40,860 bases of DNA from an uncultured Prevotellaceae bacterium (GCA_946410125.1 CAMJZF010000008.1:1-40860), one strand, 5' to 3'; counted from the first letter of the stretch, positions 21,696 through 30,438 are shown. Notes: generated by a model not told the origin, from the letters alone. Translations and numbers: made by a program.

Positions 21696-24446
21696 ATGTC
21701 AATAAAGAAAAAATGTTTTTTATCACTACTGTTAGTGGCGTTTTTTTCGTCAGATGTTTTTGCGGGAAGCAGTTTATATGTTAAGGTTACTGCCAAAGCC
21801 ACCACGCCAACTGGAGCTACAGGAGCAGGCAAGGTATATGCTACTATAGGCACCTCAACAAATTCTCCTTCTTATGCATCCGATTCTTATACCACTCCAT
21901 CTGCATCGGTAAATGCTGGTCTTACCTCACAAGCCAATACCATTGCCTATCTGTATGCTCAAGGGGCCAATGCTAATTATATTTTTGAAAAATGGACAAC
22001 CACAGGTTGGAGCTCCAGTCAGCCAAAGACTTCGGCACCTATAATAGCCAAGGGTAAAGAAAGTGGTTCCCCTACCGAGTATACTTTCACCGCAAGTTTT
22101 AAACAGGCTGGGGCTGTGATAGCAGTGTCGAATGATGAGACAAGAGGTGTCGTTACTAACAGCAATATTGGTAATCAAGTAGGGCAGTCGGTAACACTGA
22201 CAGCCATAGAGAATGTTTTCAAGGGTGTTTTCAAAGGTTGGCGTGACCCTTCGGGAAACATTGTGTCGGATAGTAAATCTTATACCTTTACTGTCACCGA
22301 AAGTAATAAAGGTACTTACACCGCTGAGTTTGATAGCAGGGATTTGACTAATGGTATGTATATCATGCTTTATAGTGCAGCATCCTCGGAATATTTGGGC
22401 TTGTTAGGTAATGATGATGATACCGACGAGAATCAACGCTTTTTCCGCCACTCGGTGCTTCTTGCCAATGGCGGGTTTGCCCATTCTTCACCGGCTTTTG
22501 TCATAAAGATGACTGGTACTCCCGATGATTACTTTAATTTGAAAGCACTAAATCTTGCTGCTCAAGGCACGAGCATTAAAGATAATAGTAGTGCAAGCTC
22601 AGGAGATCTTGACTTTTATAGGGTGAAAGATGGTACATATATTATTAGAGGTAAATTCTATGGTCAAATAGGATTTATGAAACCTGCTCCAACCTATACC
22701 TCTAATGGCAGCACTCCTTTTACAATGGAAGAGCATTATGGAAAAATTTATCATCCCGGAGCTTTTAATGGCGCAACCTTGACCGATTCTCAATATTTTT
22801 GGAAAATTGCCGTGCTTACCGAGGATGAGCACACCCATTGCTTTGGAGCCGAGCCCATGAGTGCCGTGACGTTCAATGGGAAGTATTATACCACAATGTT
22901 TACTGAATTTCCCTATAAATGTCTTGATGGCGTGAATGCGTTTATCATCGATCGAATCAATAATGATGGTACTGTTCACCTTAAAAAGGTTAGTGACGGA
23001 ATTGTGCCTGCCAAGACTCCTGTTATTTTGCAATGCACGTCAAACGATGCCAAGAACAACCGGCTCTTGCCGTTGACCGACAATCCTAGTGCCCTTTCGG
23101 GCAACTGCTTGAAGGGAGAGATTTGGATAAAGGATTACAAAAAGGACGAATCGGATTATCGCACTACATTTAATAATGCTACGATGAGGGTGTTGAGTAA
23201 TGATGAGTGCTCATTCAAGAATGTGAACAATACCGACGTTTTGGCTGGCACAGGCGAGGTTGGCACGTTGACTTACATTCAGAACAACACTTGCTATTTA
23301 GACCTCTCAAGTGTTTCCTACAGTGACCGAAAGGAACAGTACACCTTTGAACTTCCTGTCAAGCCTCTAATTGAGCCTGAATCACAGCCCTGTATTAGTG
23401 GAGAGACCGTTCCCGTTACTATCTCTTGCACAACTCAGGGCGCGACAATAAAGTATTCTACCGACGGTGAGAATTGGCTTGACTATGAGGGCATACCAGT
23501 TGAGATTTCGGATAATGCCACAATCTGGGCTAAGGCGGTTGACCCCGACACCGGTTTCGAAAGTGAAGCTGCAACCGCGACCTATTCATTTGAGCCAAAA
23601 GGTGTTCATGTCGCCGAATTGCCTGATAATGCCGATGAGATTACTTATAAGATTGTTGACCCGTTGACGGTGGCTTATGTCGACAAGAACAATGTAATAT
23701 ATGCCAAGGATGATAATGGTGCCGAGGAGCAACTCCCCGCAGGCAAGGTAGACTTCATGAAGACTAATTATCCCGAGGGCAAATATGGCGACCACAGCAA
23801 CTGGGTAGCGATTGAGGTTTCGTCAACACCCACTGTTGAAACCTATAATATGATTGATGCCACGGGCAAGGTGGTGGAAGGGTCATTCCCCAACCGCCGC
23901 ATTGTGGGTAGTGTGAATTATCTTAATAACAACAACTTCTTCTCTTACAATACCTACTGTGTGGTAAACTTTATGGACGAGTCTTATCATAGGGGGTATT
24001 TCTTTGCTACTCCTGCTGCCAATGAGATTGCTTATATTATCTGGGCACAGTATGATGGCAATGACACTTTCATTGCGCCCACCAGTTCGGGCTTTGATGC
24101 CGGCATTACTGCCGACTTTAGCTTGTATGAGGGAGAAGTGCCGTCTCTTGTCAAGGGTGATTTATATGGCTTCTTGGCTCTTGTTCAACGGATGCCAGCG
24201 ACTAATGGCATTGGTCCAAAAGCCACAACGACAGGTGCCTATAAGATTTATCCATTGGACGAATTGAAAGATTGGAGTAAAGACCCGGTGGTGACTGGCA
24301 TCGGCAATGTGGACTCGGGCACCGTTGTTGGCGTTAAGTATTACAACATTATGGGTGTAGCGAGCGATGTCCCGTTTAAGGGCGTTAACATCGTGGTCAC
24401 AACCTATAGCAACGGCACCAGCACCACAAGCAAGGTGATTAGGTGA
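21696..24446 (+). CDS. large secreted repeat protein with sorting-type C-terminus
   Basis: About 916 residues from ATG at 21696 (MSIKKKCFLSLLLVAFFSSDVFAG signal peptide; a start at 21684 adds four residues). Two InlB_B/'bacterial repeat' type segments lie near 80-220 (YIFEKWTTTGWS, FKGVFKGWRDPSGN). A beta-rich middle follows, then a chitobiase C-terminal-like segment near 565-630 (VTISCTTQGATIKYSTDGENW, ATIWAKAVDPDTG). The last 50 residues (VKYYNIMGVASDVPFKGVNIVVTTY, then TSKVIR) resemble a type A sorting domain. It is probably displayed on the surface or released, possibly in carbohydrate binding. No catalytic motif is recognised. Base use is more AT-rich than in the neighbouring tex. A strong terminator follows. 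Confidence 0.75.
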   Translation: MSIKKKCFLSLLLVAFFSSDVFAGSSLYVKVTAKATTPTGATGAGKVYATIGTSTNSPSYASDSYTTPSASVNAGLTSQANTIAYLYAQGANANYIFEKWTTTGWSSSQPKTSAPIIAKGKESGSPTEYTFTASFKQAGAVIAVSNDETRGVVTNSNIGNQVGQSVTLTAIENVFKGVFKGWRDPSGNIVSDSKSYTFTVTESNKGTYTAEFDSRDLTNGMYIMLYSAASSEYLGLLGNDDDTDENQRFFRHSVLLANGGFAHSSPAFVIKMTGTPDDYFNLKALNLAAQGTSIKDNSSASSGDLDFYRVKDGTYIIRGKFYGQIGFMKPAPTYTSNGSTPFTMEEHYGKIYHPGAFNGATLTDSQYFWKIAVLTEDEHTHCFGAEPMSAVTFNGKYYTTMFTEFPYKCLDGVNAFIIDRINNDGTVHLKKVSDGIVPAKTPVILQCTSNDAKNNRLLPLTDNPSALSGNCLKGEIWIKDYKKDESDYRTTFNNATMRVLSNDECSFKNVNNTDVLAGTGEVGTLTYIQNNTCYLDLSSVSYSDRKEQYTFELPVKPLIEPESQPCISGETVPVTISCTTQGATIKYSTDGENWLDYEGIPVEISDNATIWAKAVDPDTGFESEAATATYSFEPKGVHVAELPDNADEITYKIVDPLTVAYVDKNNVIYAKDDNGAEEQLPAGKVDFMKTNYPEGKYGDHSNWVAIEVSSTPTVETYNMIDATGKVVEGSFPNRRIVGSVNYLNNNNFFSYNTYCVVNFMDESYHRGYFFATPAANEIAYIIWAQYDGNDTFIAPTSSGFDAGITADFSLYEGEVPSLVKGDLYGFLALVQRMPATNGIGPKATTTGAYKIYPLDELKDWSKDPVVTGIGNVDSGTVVGVKYYNIMGVASDVPFKGVNIVVTTYSNGTSTTSKVIR

Positions 24447-24475
24447 GCGGTAAATAGGCCGATTTAGAGAATTTT

Positions 24476-24517
24476 ATCGGGGCGGTTCGTATATTTTGAC
24501 CGCTCCGATTTTGTTTT
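24476..24517 (+). terminator. intrinsic terminator after the large repeat protein
   Basis: ATCGGGGCGGT (24476-24486) pairs with ACCGCTCCGAT (24499-24509) with one G-T wobble, 12-base loop, followed by a TTTTGTTTT tract. It separates this gene from the PCMD locus. Confidence 0.85.
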
Positions 24518-24588
24518 GTCAATAGCTATATGGAATTTTGCGTTTGTTATAGATTATTTAAAAATAGTAGGAGAAAAGGGTGGGTAAA

Positions 24589-24621
24589 TTGTGATTTTTC
24601 CAAAAAAAATCACTAATTTTG
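24589..24621 (+). promoter_or_regulatory. promoter of the PCMD/calycin locus
   Basis: TAATTTTGCA at 24614-24623 matches TAnnTTTG; TTG at 24589-24591 is 22 bases upstream, slightly wider than ideal. It lies 40 bases before the PCMD lipoprotein ATG and is the only clear promoter for the next four genes. Confidence 0.65.
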
Positions 24622-24661
24622 CAGTTTGAATTGTAATGTGGAATAAAACACAGAGATTTTA

Positions 24662-25828
24662 ATGAATTTTCTAAAGCATAAAGTATCTGTTGCTGTGGCA
24701 GTTGTGATTGTCGCAGGCGTTCTCACGTCGTGCTTTAAAGAAGAGCCGCTCAATGCCGAGTGCGACATCGAGAAGGCTTGGGTGCATGTGAGCGACGTTG
24801 ACAGCTACTTCTATAATGTTACCGACACTCTTATCGAGGTCATCAGCACCGACGATAAGATAGTGTTCACTATGCGTGATGGTGTCGATGTTACTGCCCT
24901 GGCACCGCAGTTCACAATAACCGATGGTGCTACCATCACTCCGGCAAGCGGCTCGGTTCAGGATTTTAGCAAAGGGCCTGTGACCTACACTGTGACCTCT
25001 CAGGATGGCAAGTGGCAACGCAGTTACACTGTGGAATGCAACCGTGTGGCACATTACATCACCGAGGTGATGAATTTTGATTTCGAACACTTTGAGCTTA
25101 ATCCTTCCAATCAGGCCTACTATATTTGGCATAATATCTTGCCTGACGGAACCCTCGGTGATGATTGGGCTACAGGTAATGGTGGCTTTAGGCTTAGTAG
25201 GAGAAGTGCTAAACCAGAAGAATATCCAACAATTGTACTTGAAAATGGATATGATGGACATGGAGTGATGCTTATTACTCGTAGTACTGGTGAACTTGGA
25301 AAAATCAGTGGCAAACCAATTGCCGCTGGTAATATGTTTTTGGGTAAGTTTAACTTGAGTAAGGCATTAACCAAGACCATGGAGGCAACGGAGTTTGGCA
25401 TACCATTCACCCAAAAGCCTTTGCGTCTCTCGGGTTATTATCAGTATAGCCCCAGCAGTCCTTTCATTGATAAGAATTTTAACGAATACCCCGACCGCAT
25501 TGATGCTGGTGACATCTATTCGGTTCTTTACATCAACCACGACCGCAATGGCAATCCAGTGGTGCTCTATGGCGACAATGTGCTCTCAAGCGACCTTATC
25601 GTTGCCGTGGCACGCGTCAAGGACATCAAGGAAACTAACGGCCAATGGGTGAACTTTGACATCGAGTTTGAGTACAGACGAGACATTGACATGGATTTAC
25701 TTGCCAACCGTGGCTATAACCTCACTCTTGTGTTCTCGTCGAGCATCGAGGGAGCTACCTTTGAAGGTGCTATAGGCAGCACGCTGAAGGTCGACAAGGT
25801 GCGCCTCACCTGTGAAACTAAGGAGTAG
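24662..25828 (+). CDS. PCMD-domain lipoprotein
   Basis: 388 residues. A lipoprotein signal ends in LTSC with C24 the lipidated cysteine. An Ig-like N-terminal domain (about 45-130) contains FTITDGATITPASGSVQDFS and YTVTSQDGKWQRSYTVEC. The rest (about 140-386) matches the putative carbohydrate metabolism domain (PCMD, PF13201): FDFEHFEL, PIAAGNMFLGKF, FGIPFTQKPLRLSGYYQYSP, DAGDIYSVLY, WVNFDIEFEYRRD, and SSSIEGATFEGAIGSTLKVDKVRLTC. It is expected on the outer membrane surface. The domain name records a guess about sugars, not a proven reaction. The beta-barrel gene follows 59 bases downstream, across a heptamer array. Confidence 0.85.
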   Translation: MNFLKHKVSVAVAVVIVAGVLTSCFKEEPLNAECDIEKAWVHVSDVDSYFYNVTDTLIEVISTDDKIVFTMRDGVDVTALAPQFTITDGATITPASGSVQDFSKGPVTYTVTSQDGKWQRSYTVECNRVAHYITEVMNFDFEHFELNPSNQAYYIWHNILPDGTLGDDWATGNGGFRLSRRSAKPEEYPTIVLENGYDGHGVMLITRSTGELGKISGKPIAAGNMFLGKFNLSKALTKTMEATEFGIPFTQKPLRLSGYYQYSPSSPFIDKNFNEYPDRIDAGDIYSVLYINHDRNGNPVVLYGDNVLSSDLIVAVARVKDIKETNGQWVNFDIEFEYRRDIDMDLLANRGYNLTLVFSSSIEGATFEGAIGSTLKVDKVRLTCETKE

Positions 25829-25870
25829 TCAGTTGTCAGTTATCAGTAGTCAGTTATCAGTTGCCGGTTG
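25829..25870. repeat. 7-bp tandem array TCAGTTR, six units
   Basis: TCAGTTG, TCAGTTA, TCAGTAG, TCAGTTA, TCAGTTG, CCGGTTG stand in tandem, beginning at the first base after the PCMD lipoprotein stop codon. Same 7-base period as the arrays near recR, the bat genes and moxR. Confidence 0.9.
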
Positions 25871-25887
25871 TAGGACTTTAAAAAAAT

Positions 25888-26667
25888 ATGAAACGATATA
25901 TAACAATATTACTTGCGCTCGTTGCTGTCAACACCTGGGCAATAATGCCCAACGATGGCGGATGCAAGAACCTGCAGAACTTTTTCCGAAACGTTCAGGG
26001 TTTTGGACGTTTGGGCTATAGCATTGGCGGTACGGCTCCGCTTGGCATGCCTGCCGAGATTCGCTCGCTCAACAAGTTTATATTGCAGCCCAACGTGTCG
26101 TTTGGTGCCGACCTTATCAAGCCCACAAGCAAGCATTGGGGCATTCTTGCCGGCATCCACTTCGAGAACAAGGCCATGCACATCGATGCTACCGTCAAGA
26201 ATTACCACATGAAGATAACTCAGGGTGGTGAGACGCTTGAGGGTGTGTTCACAGGAAAGAACGACAGCCATGCTGTAGCGTGGATGTTCACCGTTCCCAT
26301 TCAGTGTGTTTACATGGTGAATGACAAGTGGAAGATTAAGTTTGGACCTTATTTCTCCTATCTCACCAATTGTGGATTTGACGGTTTTGCTTATGACGGC
26401 TACCTGCGCGTTGACGACCCCACGGGAGCTAAAGTGCTGCTTGGCTCTACCGATGAGGAGCGTGGCAATTACGACTTCAATGAAGATGTGCGCAAGTGCC
26501 AGTTGGGCATTGGAGTGGGAGTTGACTACTTCTTTACCCGCAAGTTTGGCGTTTATGCCGACCTTAACTGGGGCTTGAGCGGCTACTTTAAAGCACATTT
26601 CAAGACTCTGGACCAGACGCTGTACCCAATCTATGGAACTTTAGGCATTGCCTATCGTTTCAAGTAA
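25888..26667 (+). CDS. small outer-membrane beta-barrel protein (PorT-like)
   Basis: 259 residues with a signal peptide ending near NTWA. Alternating beta strands run throughout: HWGILAGIHFENKAMHIDATVKNYHMKI, HAVAWMFTVPIQCVYMVNDKWKIKFGPYFSYLT, CQLGIGVGVDYFFTRKFGVYADLNWGLSGYF, and a last strand YPIYGTLGIAYRFK ending in aromatic plus Lys. This is the pattern of 8-10-stranded PorT/OMP_b-brl_2 barrels. Role in the locus: likely an outer-membrane partner of the PCMD lipoprotein. It is probably co-transcribed from the promoter at 24614, since no promoter is seen in the short gap. Confidence 0.8.
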   Translation: MKRYITILLALVAVNTWAIMPNDGGCKNLQNFFRNVQGFGRLGYSIGGTAPLGMPAEIRSLNKFILQPNVSFGADLIKPTSKHWGILAGIHFENKAMHIDATVKNYHMKITQGGETLEGVFTGKNDSHAVAWMFTVPIQCVYMVNDKWKIKFGPYFSYLTNCGFDGFAYDGYLRVDDPTGAKVLLGSTDEERGNYDFNEDVRKCQLGIGVGVDYFFTRKFGVYADLNWGLSGYFKAHFKTLDQTLYPIYGTLGIAYRFK

Positions 26668-26711
26668 TATTCTTGTTCTTTTACACCTATTGACTCAAAA
26701 AATATAATATA

Positions 26712-26727
26712 ATTTAAACGTTTAAAT
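26712..26727. promoter_or_regulatory. perfect 16-bp palindrome at the ribosome-binding position
   Basis: ATTTAAACGTTTAAAT is a perfect palindrome ending one base before the ATG at 26729. It occupies the place where a ribosome-binding site would be. It could be an operator or an RNA hairpin masking the start; the AT-rich stem is weak. Confidence 0.5.
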
Positions 26728-26728
26728 C

Positions 26729-27283
26729 ATGAAGAAAATTTTTACACTTTTTGCTGCCGTTGCTATGACTCTTGCAGCTTGGGCTAATGATTACACTGGA
26801 ACTATCGCTGTCTCTATTAATGGCGAAGGAGGCTCTCAGGAAACTACAATTACTGTAGATCAAAATGAGGATGGAACATACAAACTGAGCATTTACAACT
26901 TTGCTCTTGAACTATTTGGCACAAAAACTTATGTTGGTAATATTGTTGTCGATAACCTCACTGGTTATACTGTAGCCGGAAAGACTACGGTTGTTGCCAA
27001 TCAAGCAATAACAATCGAACCAGGCAATGATCCTGAAAATGAGACTTGGCTTGGTCCTTTATTGGGTGAAGTTCCCATTATTATGGCAACTCAATTTGAT
27101 GAAACTAACGCAAAAGTTGACATTGATATTGATATGAGATCCAGTATCGAACAGTTTATCAACGTTACCTTTACTACTCCTGTTGAGGAGCCTCTCAAGG
27201 GTGATGTTAACAAGGACGGCTTTGTTACCAGTGCCGATGTTACAGCGGTTTATGATATCCTCCTTGGTAATGATAATCAATAA
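26729..27283 (+). CDS. calycin-like domain protein with C-terminal dockerin-type motif
   Basis: 184 residues. The signal peptide is MKKIFTLFAAVAMTLAAWA. A calycin-like beta-barrel domain (about 20-150) starts YTGTIAVSINGEG and ends near WLGPLLGEVPIIMATQFDETNAKVDIDIDM. The tail GDVNKDGFVTSADVTAVYDI is one dockerin type I repeat, with the calcium-loop residues DVNKDGFVTSAD. A full dockerin usually has two. It is the paralogue of the N-terminal domain of the next gene, 28 bases downstream, but uses a different tail. Calycin folds often bind small hydrophobic ligands; none is known here. Confidence 0.82.
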   Translation: MKKIFTLFAAVAMTLAAWANDYTGTIAVSINGEGGSQETTITVDQNEDGTYKLSIYNFALELFGTKTYVGNIVVDNLTGYTVAGKTTVVANQAITIEPGNDPENETWLGPLLGEVPIIMATQFDETNAKVDIDIDMRSSIEQFINVTFTTPVEEPLKGDVNKDGFVTSADVTAVYDILLGNDNQ

Positions 27284-27311
27284 ATATAGTATACCAAAAA
27301 ACACAACTGAA

Positions 27312-29240
27312 ATGAAAAAATTGTTTTTAACCCTGATGGCATTGCTAACCACAATGGCGGTAATGGCTACCCAATATACCGGCACTCTTACCGTTACTGT
27401 AAATGGCGTAGCAACGGAACAAGATAACGTTAATGTCAGTGTTGTAAATAATGGTTCTGACTACACATTGAGCATCAACAACTTTGTGATGGATGGCACG
27501 CCAGTTGGTAATATCGTAGTTACTGCTCCCGGCTCTACAAGAAATGGCTTGACAAGCATTATCACCAGTCAAACTATTACAATTGCAGAAGGCGATGACT
27601 CAAGTGTTGACATGTGGCTTGGTCCCTTGCTGGGTGATGTGCCTATCAACATGGTGCTGGCTTTCAACCAATATGCCATGACTACTAACATTGATATATA
27701 CATGGTTGAGCTTGGACAAACGATTAATGTAAAGTTTGCTCAAGATGGCGAGACCACAGGATACCAAATCAAGAACAGTGGTTTTGAGAACTTTGTAGAA
27801 TCCAGTGGTGAACCGGTAGCATGGCATGGGTTTAAGAGTGCTACAGGAGGATTTGCGTCTTTTGCAAAAGGCAAACTTGAGGCAAGTACTGACTGTCATG
27901 GTGGTAGCTATAGTGCAGTTATTACGTCTGCATTCTATTTCGCTATTAATAACGGCACAATGACAACAGGCCGTCTCAATGCCGGCAATATGAGTGCTTC
28001 AAATACTGCAAATCATAGCGAGATGAATATGGTTCAAACCGATCCAAATACTCCACTCCCTACAGATCATAATGGCGACCCATTCTATACTGTAATGCAC
28101 GGCCGTCCTGATGCTATTAAGTTTTGGGTGAAATGCCAGCCCAAAACAGCCAGTGATGTGGCTACAATGAGCGCCATTATTACTGATGGTACTTATTATC
28201 AAGATCCTGAAGACAAGACATATACCAACAAACTTGCAACAGCCAAGAACAATGAAATAGCTAAATGCGATTGGACTGAAATGTCAGTAGATTTTGAATA
28301 TGTGAATCCGAACATTATAGGTCAAGGTTTGCTTGTGACTTTTTCTACTAATGCCACTCCTGGCGGAGGAAGTAGTGGTGATCAAGTCTTTATTGATGAC
28401 ATTGCTCTGGTTTACAATGCTGCAATTACCGGCATCAAAATAAAAGGCACACCATTGGCTGGTTTCGCTCAGGATGTGTATGAGTATAACTTTGACCTTC
28501 CTGCCGGTACAACTTTCACCGCCGATGACATCGATGCAACTTATGTTAGTGAGCATGCTTACTTGGTAAAGAAAGTAGTAGAGACCGACGAGGCTGTTAA
28601 GCTTTTTGTCGCTGTTGTTAGCAACGACCTCAATACTATTAAGGTATATACTATCAACTATGCTAAACCTCAGACGGTTGTTCTTGATGGGGTGTCGTTT
28701 GCCGCAGGTCGCAACTGGGCGACTTGGTATGGCGACCAGCCACTTCAAAAGCCTGAGAACGTGAGCGTTTACACAGTAACATATAATGGTGGCAACACAG
28801 TTACAATACCTGCAAGGTCACTGTCGTATATCCCTGCCGGTGTGGGCGTGTTGCTTTATAGCACTACTCCTGCCACCGAGGTTGCAGCATTGCCATTTGA
28901 TGGAACAACAGTTTCCTACACCAGTGCATTGCAGGGCTTCTTGGTTAACACTCCCATCTCTAACGGATATGTGCTTTACAACGGCACCTTTATCCTGAGT
29001 GAGAGTGGCACACTGGCAGCTCACCGCTGCTATCTGCCTATTGCCAAGTCGGCTGACGCACCTCGCATGCTGATGATTGCCAGTGAAGGCACAGTAACCG
29101 GCATCGAGAGCCTTGAGACTGTGGATCATGGCACAGCCCGCTACTTCGACATCAACGGCCGTGAGGTGAGCGCTAATGCCAAGGGCGTTGTCATCGTTCG
29201 CTACAGCGACGGCACCGTGACCAAGATGATAAACCGCTAA
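27312..29240 (+). CDS. calycin-like + PCMD + sorting-domain fusion protein
   Basis: 642 residues from ATG at 27312 (MKKLFLTLMALLTTMAVMA signal); an in-frame start at 27183 lies inside the previous gene. Calycin-like domain 21-145 (YTGTLTVTVNGVA, MWLGPLLGDVPINMV). PCMD domain about 151-369 (GFENFVESSGEPVAWHGF, GRPDAIKFWVKCQPKT, YYQDPEDKTYTN, LVTFSTNATPGGGSSGDQVFIDDIALVYN). A cadherin-like or Ig-like linker spans about 370-450, and a beta module similar to that of the 10183 gene about 458-600. The C-terminus ARYFDINGREVSANAKGVVI, then RYSDGTVTKMINR, is sorting-like. A secreted or surface multi-domain binder is likely. No catalytic residues are recognised. Confidence 0.85.
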   Translation: MKKLFLTLMALLTTMAVMATQYTGTLTVTVNGVATEQDNVNVSVVNNGSDYTLSINNFVMDGTPVGNIVVTAPGSTRNGLTSIITSQTITIAEGDDSSVDMWLGPLLGDVPINMVLAFNQYAMTTNIDIYMVELGQTINVKFAQDGETTGYQIKNSGFENFVESSGEPVAWHGFKSATGGFASFAKGKLEASTDCHGGSYSAVITSAFYFAINNGTMTTGRLNAGNMSASNTANHSEMNMVQTDPNTPLPTDHNGDPFYTVMHGRPDAIKFWVKCQPKTASDVATMSAIITDGTYYQDPEDKTYTNKLATAKNNEIAKCDWTEMSVDFEYVNPNIIGQGLLVTFSTNATPGGGSSGDQVFIDDIALVYNAAITGIKIKGTPLAGFAQDVYEYNFDLPAGTTFTADDIDATYVSEHAYLVKKVVETDEAVKLFVAVVSNDLNTIKVYTINYAKPQTVVLDGVSFAAGRNWATWYGDQPLQKPENVSVYTVTYNGGNTVTIPARSLSYIPAGVGVLLYSTTPATEVAALPFDGTTVSYTSALQGFLVNTPISNGYVLYNGTFILSESGTLAAHRCYLPIAKSADAPRMLMIASEGTVTGIESLETVDHGTARYFDINGREVSANAKGVVIVRYSDGTVTKMINR

Positions 29241-29272
29241 TCAAGGCATACGAAATAAACTGAAAACACTTG

Positions 29273-29310
29273 CGACCATCCTCGTTTTTTGCGGGGATGG
29301 TTGTTTTTTT
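29273..29310 (+). terminator. intrinsic terminator of the PCMD/calycin locus
   Basis: CGACCATCCTCG (29273-29284) pairs with CGGGGATGGTTG (29292-29303) with two G-T wobbles, 7-base loop, followed by seven T. The right arm carries the -33 element of the next promoter. Confidence 0.88.
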
Positions 29311-29331
29311 GAGCGAAACTCACTATTTTTG
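29301..29331 (+). promoter_or_regulatory. promoter of the hydroxyacid dehydrogenase, overlapping the upstream terminator
   Basis: TTG at 29301-29303 is followed after 20 bases by TATTTTTGCA (29324-29333). The -33 element is part of the terminator stem, so an arriving polymerase ends where the next one must bind. Confidence 0.7.
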
Positions 29332-29372
29332 CACTATAATCTCATTAACTAAGATAAAAACATTGCAAAATC

Positions 29373-30341
29373 ATGAAAATCATTGTTCTTGACGGATATG
29401 TGGGCAATCCCGGCGACCTGTCGTGGGAACCGCTTGAGAGGCTGGGCGACGTAACAGTTTACCCTCGCAGCAAGCCCGAAGAGATAATAGAGCGTGCCTT
29501 GCCGGGCAACGTGTTGCTTACCAACAAGGTGGTCTTTGACCGCAAGCTTATCGAGGCGCTGCCCAATCTTAAATGTATAGGTGTGATTGCCACCGGTTTC
29601 AATATCGTGGATATTGACGCCGCCAACGAGCGTGGCATCGTGGTCACCAACGTGCCCGCCTATAGCACCGCCTCGGTTGCGCAAGTGGCGATAGCCCACC
29701 TGCTCAACATGACAACTCATGCCGAGCACTACACCAGCGAGGCACGTGAGGGAGTGTGGAGCAGGAGCATTGACTATACCTATTGCAGTGCTCCGTTTAT
29801 CGAGCTCGACGGCAAGACAATGGGCATTGTGGGGCTGGGCAACATAGGCAGCACTGTGGCACGCATCGCAGCGGCATTTGGCATGAAAGTGATAGCCTTT
29901 ACCAGCAAGCCTCAGGAGGCATTGCCACCATATATCACTCGTGCCGAGTCGCTCGACGAGGTGTTCAGGGTGAGTGATGCAGTGAGCCTGCACTGCCCGT
30001 TGACTGCCGACACTCGTGGCATGGTAGATGCCCGTCGCCTGTCGCTGATGAAGCCCACCGCAATGCTTATCAACACCAGCCGTGGACCACTCATTGTGGA
30101 GGAAGACCTTGCCGCAGCGCTTAAAAATGGCGTTATAGCCTCGGCTGCTGTCGATGTGCTTTGCCAGGAGCCTCCTGCCGCCAACAATCCCTTGCTGGCT
30201 TTGGACAACTGCTATTTTACCCCACACATAGGCTGGACCAGTGCCGAGGCGCGTCAGCGGCTCATGGATGTGGTGGTGGGCAACGTGAAGGCGTTCATGG
30301 AGGGTCATCCCGTCAATGTCGTCAACAATCCCAAGTTCTGA
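29373..30341 (+). CDS. D-2-hydroxyacid dehydrogenase (glycerate dehydrogenase type)
   Basis: 322 residues. The NAD-binding motif GLGNIG is at 154-159 after GKTMGIV. The catalytic set is R237 (NTSRGPLIVEE), E266 (DVLCQEPP) and H285 (TPHIGWTSAEA), all in the correct order. N-terminal NPGDLSWEPLERLG and IGVIATGFNIVDIDAANERGI fit the glycerate/hydroxypyruvate reductase branch. It reduces a 2-keto acid to the D-2-hydroxy acid with NAD(P)H; hydroxypyruvate is the most likely substrate. It is a single-gene unit with its own promoter, convergent with the small DNA-binding gene. Confidence 0.92.
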   Translation: MKIIVLDGYVGNPGDLSWEPLERLGDVTVYPRSKPEEIIERALPGNVLLTNKVVFDRKLIEALPNLKCIGVIATGFNIVDIDAANERGIVVTNVPAYSTASVAQVAIAHLLNMTTHAEHYTSEAREGVWSRSIDYTYCSAPFIELDGKTMGIVGLGNIGSTVARIAAAFGMKVIAFTSKPQEALPPYITRAESLDEVFRVSDAVSLHCPLTADTRGMVDARRLSLMKPTAMLINTSRGPLIVEEDLAAALKNGVIASAAVDVLCQEPPAANNPLLALDNCYFTPHIGWTSAEARQRLMDVVVGNVKAFMEGHPVNVVNNPKF

Positions 30342-30365
30342 GTAATAAAGTAACTGATTTGGGGT

Positions 30366-30406
30366 AAAAAAACATGGAATCTTCACTTTGTGGTGGGGAT
30401 TCCATG
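30366..30406 (-). terminator. intrinsic terminator for the minus-strand small DNA-binding gene
   Basis: CATGGAATC (30373-30381) and GATTCCATG (30398-30406) form a 9-bp stem. Read on the minus strand it is followed by seven T (A-run at 30366-30372 on plus). It may also stop the convergent dehydrogenase transcript. Confidence 0.75.
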
Positions 30407-30438
30407 AGTTTTACCATGTTGCTGAGCTGTGTAGGGTC

